7,185 bases of DNA, taken from positions 1-7,185 of the forward strand of contig DAOVNI010000078.1 of assembly GCA_030630315.1 (NCBI GenBank), in the 5' to 3' direction. The notes under the pieces are model-generated. The model saw nothing but the letters and a program-made list of their open reading frames with translations. It did no database searches and was not told the DNA's origin. Made by a program: the position numbers and the translations under genes. Positions 5,291-7,185 of this stretch are shown here, one piece after another (positions within the stretch are counted from its first letter, which is position 1; the number at the start of each line of letters is the position of its first letter). The stretch is from Phycisphaerae bacterium (GTDB taxonomy: Bacteria > Planctomycetota > Phycisphaerae > Sedimentisphaerales > Anaerobacaceae).

Positions 5291-6589
5291 ATGTCTAAAA
5301 AAGTATTAATCTTAACGGCCATCGTATTAGTCTTTTCGGCCTGTGAGATTCAGGCGGCTGTCATCTATTCAAATTGGGTTGGCGGCTCAGAGGAGGACAC
5401 CTCGTGGGAACGGTCAAACAACTGGGAGCCCGCTATCGTGCCGGACAATAACCCGACTAATACCTTTGCCGTCACCATAGATGCCGGTGGTGGTTATGTA
5501 CGTGTTGGCCTGACACAATGGCATACTATTGACCAATTAGACTGTTATGGCGAAGTTGAGTTGCAAAACTACACGAGTGGCTGGATTGAACTTATTCTGG
5601 TAGATGCAAACGGCCTGACAAACTACGGCTACCTGGTGATTGAAGAGCTTGAGATTAACGGCGATGTAACAAATACTACCGGAGCAATGCTTGAGTTGGA
5701 GGACATGGATATCGAAGGAAATCTGTACAACCCGGTAGGAGCAACGATAGAAGTTGAAGGGGAAAATGATGTTGAAGGCGATTTACAAAATCAGGGCACT
5801 TTAATTATCCCTCACGCCAGTGACTTATTGGTTGATAGAAATATCCGAAATGCAGGGTTGATTCAGTTATTTGGCGGCGAATTTGGCGTTGATGGAATTG
5901 TGGACAATAACGATACCGGCCTGATTAATGGCTTTGGCGTTCTTTTCGCAGAACAACTTCTGCGAAACAAAGGTGGCATTTATGCTTATGGCGGCTCACT
6001 TGCAATTGCGTGCAATGGCCCTCTAACAAATACAGGCGTTTTGGGCAACAAGCCGTTGTCCTCACTTCATATCAAGCCGGCTGAAGACGTCAATAATCAA
6101 GGTACAATTGAAGTCAATGCCGGCGGTGTTGCCTTTGACTGCAATCTGGTTAATGAACCCAACGGGACAATAAAACTTCTTGGTGGCACGCTCGCAGCCA
6201 CATCAATTAATCAGGCACCCGATGCGAATTTTAGCGGTTTTGGTCAAATTACTGTTGCCAGCGAGATACTGATTGAATCCGGCGCAAAGATAGAGCTAAC
6301 CGGCCCGACAAATATCGTCGGCGATGTAAATATCCCCGCTGACGCTACCTTAGAGATAAGTGACGGGACGACGCTGATTACCGGCCATACCATATGTAAC
6401 AATGGTACTATCCATATGATTGGCGGTCGTGTTATCTGCCAGGGAGGCCTGACCAATAACAATTGTAATATCATCTGGGAACCCGGCATTTACACGAATA
6501 TAGCCGATTTCAACCTGGACGGGACAGTCAACTTCAAGGACTTCGCGGATTTCGCCAACACCTGGCTCTGGCAGGCAAGCTGGTACTGA
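5291..6589 (+). CDS. Secreted beta-helix-like repeat protein with C-terminal half-dockerin
   Basis: A 432-residue exported protein of unknown function. Residues 1-23 form a signal peptide (KK, then a VLILTAIVLVF core, likely cut around QAA); FSAC at 15-18 is a poor lipobox, so a lipoprotein is less likely. Residues 28-65 carry a W..GG....W....NW....VP pattern often seen in large planctomycete and verrucomicrobial surface proteins. About 115-395 holds irregular strand-turn repeats with an N-x-G-T-I core and trailing GG (NQGTLII 167, NAGLIQLFGG 187, NNQGTIEVNAGG 268, NGTIKLLGG 291, NNGTIHMIGG 370), consistent with a parallel beta-helix. Residues 406-417 (DFNLDGTVNFKD) form a single perfect EF-hand-like dockerin loop with ligands D406, N408, D410, T412, N414, D417, ending in WLWQASWY. 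The start is supported by AGGAAGG before the ATG. It has its own promoter and long leader; no cohesin or transport gene is nearby. Confidence 0.85.
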   Translation: MSKKVLILTAIVLVFSACEIQAAVIYSNWVGGSEEDTSWERSNNWEPAIVPDNNPTNTFAVTIDAGGGYVRVGLTQWHTIDQLDCYGEVELQNYTSGWIELILVDANGLTNYGYLVIEELEINGDVTNTTGAMLELEDMDIEGNLYNPVGATIEVEGENDVEGDLQNQGTLIIPHASDLLVDRNIRNAGLIQLFGGEFGVDGIVDNNDTGLINGFGVLFAEQLLRNKGGIYAYGGSLAIACNGPLTNTGVLGNKPLSSLHIKPAEDVNNQGTIEVNAGGVAFDCNLVNEPNGTIKLLGGTLAATSINQAPDANFSGFGQITVASEILIESGAKIELTGPTNIVGDVNIPADATLEISDGTTLITGHTICNNGTIHMIGGRVICQGGLTNNNCNIIWEPGIYTNIADFNLDGTVNFKDFADFANTWLWQASWY

Positions 6590-6593
6590 TTGG

Positions 6594-6628
6594 AAAAACT
6601 AAAAACTAATAGCTAAAAACCAAAAACC
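6594..6628. repeat. Tandem 7-bp A-rich repeat in the convergent intergenic gap
   Basis: Five contiguous heptamers fit exactly: AAAAACT twice, AATAGCT, then AAAAACC twice. A looser AT-rich tract continues to 6691. An 8-bp inverted pair, AAAACTTA (6643-6650) and TAAGTTTT (6686-6693), spans the rest of the gap and touches the stop codon of the pseudouridine synthase gene. No GC-rich terminator is present between the two convergent genes; whether these AT-rich pairs stop transcription is uncertain. Confidence 0.6.
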
Positions 6629-6691
6629 ATAATTCAAAATTGAAAACTTACTTAATTTTAGGTTTTGCGCTATAGCTTTACATTTTAAGTT

Positions 6692-7185
6692 TTACACTTT
6701 CTTCAGGTATGCCACTTCAGCTTCGGTTAGCCTTCTGAATTTGCCGACACCGAGGCCTCGGGTATTGAGTTTGCCTATCCGCGTTCTCTTAAGCGATTTT
6801 ACGGGCAGACCCACCCTCGCTAACATTCTGCGAATCTGCCGGTTAAGACCCTGCCGAATAGTAATTTCAATCAACGATTCTTTGTGGCTGCGTTTTAATA
6901 TTTTTACTGATGACCTGGCGGTTTTGCCTTCAGCCAGCCAGACGCCTTTCTTTAACTTTTCGACCGCCTCGCAGTGAATTTGCCCCTTGACCCTGACAAC
7001 ATAGGTTTTAGCCAATCCGTATCTTGGATGTGTTAATCTGTTTGCCAAGTCGCTGTCGTTGGTGAGGATAATTATTCCTGTGGTATCGGCATCGAGTCTG
7101 CCGGCACAAAAAATACGTTCGCCGGATGTAACGATGTCTATCGCTTTTTTCCTGCCCTCGGGGTCGCGATTACTGCAAATCACCC
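6692..7185 (-). CDS. RsuA/RluB-family rRNA pseudouridine synthase, C-terminal part
   Basis: About 164 codons are visible; the gene begins beyond the right edge, so the N-terminal S4 RNA-binding domain expected for this family is not seen. The product should convert a specific uridine in rRNA to pseudouridine. Visible marks are GVICSNRDPEGRK at the edge (the family's KPxGV...DPxGR motif), the catalytic block GRLDADTTGIIILTND with Asp at the 31st visible residue, LANRLTHPRYGLAKTYVVRVKG directly after, and RQGLNRQIRRMLARVGLPVKSLKRTRIG near the end. The GTG at 7183 is inside the KPxGV motif and is not the start. RluB (23S rRNA) is the likeliest member, but RsuA or RluE/RluF cannot be excluded without the N-terminus. 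It converges on the secreted-protein gene, with 102 bp between them. Confidence 0.92.
   Translation of the reverse strand, partial: VICSNRDPEGRKKAIDIVTSGERIFCAGRLDADTTGIIILTNDSDLANRLTHPRYGLAKTYVVRVKGQIHCEAVEKLKKGVWLAEGKTARSSVKILKRSHKESLIEITIRQGLNRQIRRMLARVGLPVKSLKRTRIGKLNTRGLGVGKFRRLTEAEVAYLKKV

Noticed and set aside
5291..5353. Lipoprotein signal (FSAC) on the secreted protein
   Set aside because: Phe at the -3 position is unusual for a lipobox, and a normal signal-peptidase I site (around QAA) follows directly. It is kept as a minor alternative only.
7181..7183. GTG as start codon of the pseudouridine synthase
   Set aside because: It encodes the Val of the conserved KPxGV motif, which is internal in this family; the gene continues past the right edge.

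Overview
The window reads as chromosomal DNA from an uncultured or little-studied bacterium, most likely a planctomycete of the Phycisphaerae/Sedimentisphaerales type. Three things suggest this: a secreted beta-helix-like protein ending in a single dockerin-type calcium loop of the DFNxDGxVNFxDFAxxAxxWL kind, which I associate with that group; a GatB with the variant RFEPNINL motif; and the style of the noncoding DNA (A-rich heptamers and a translated-repeat-like tract at the left edge). This assignment is from memory, not from a search.

Layout. Positions 1-203 hold no convincing gene; they look like repeat-derived intergenic DNA with inverted repeats. From 3872 down to 204, on the minus strand, lies a tight cluster gatC-gatA-gatB-cupin with gaps of 23, 8 and 29 bp. 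It encodes the complete tRNA-dependent amidotransferase GatCAB plus a small cupin. Upstream of gatC on the same strand are a membrane-anchored C39-like papain-fold protein (3937-4560) and, behind a strong intrinsic terminator (4611-4640), the ribosomal protein L28 gene rpmB (4669-4923).

A 367-bp divergent intergenic region (4924-5290) separates rpmB from a plus-strand gene. It carries a candidate rpmB promoter on the minus strand and a near-consensus plus-strand promoter (TTGACA, 17 bp, TATGCT with an upstream TG). The predicted transcript begins with about 190 nt of leader that can fold into a closed three-way junction. This structured leader is the least explained element in the window. It precedes a 432-residue exported protein (5291-6589) with beta-helix-like repeats and the C-terminal half-dockerin.

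The plus-strand gene converges on the 3' part of an RsuA/RluB-type pseudouridine synthase (6692 to the right edge, minus strand). The gap between them is AT-rich and contains a five-unit 7-bp tandem repeat.

Functionally, most of the window is translation machinery: Gln/Asn-tRNA formation, a 50S protein and an rRNA-modifying enzyme. It is interrupted by two envelope or secreted proteins. No tRNA, rRNA, CRISPR array, insertion sequence or phage gene is visible.
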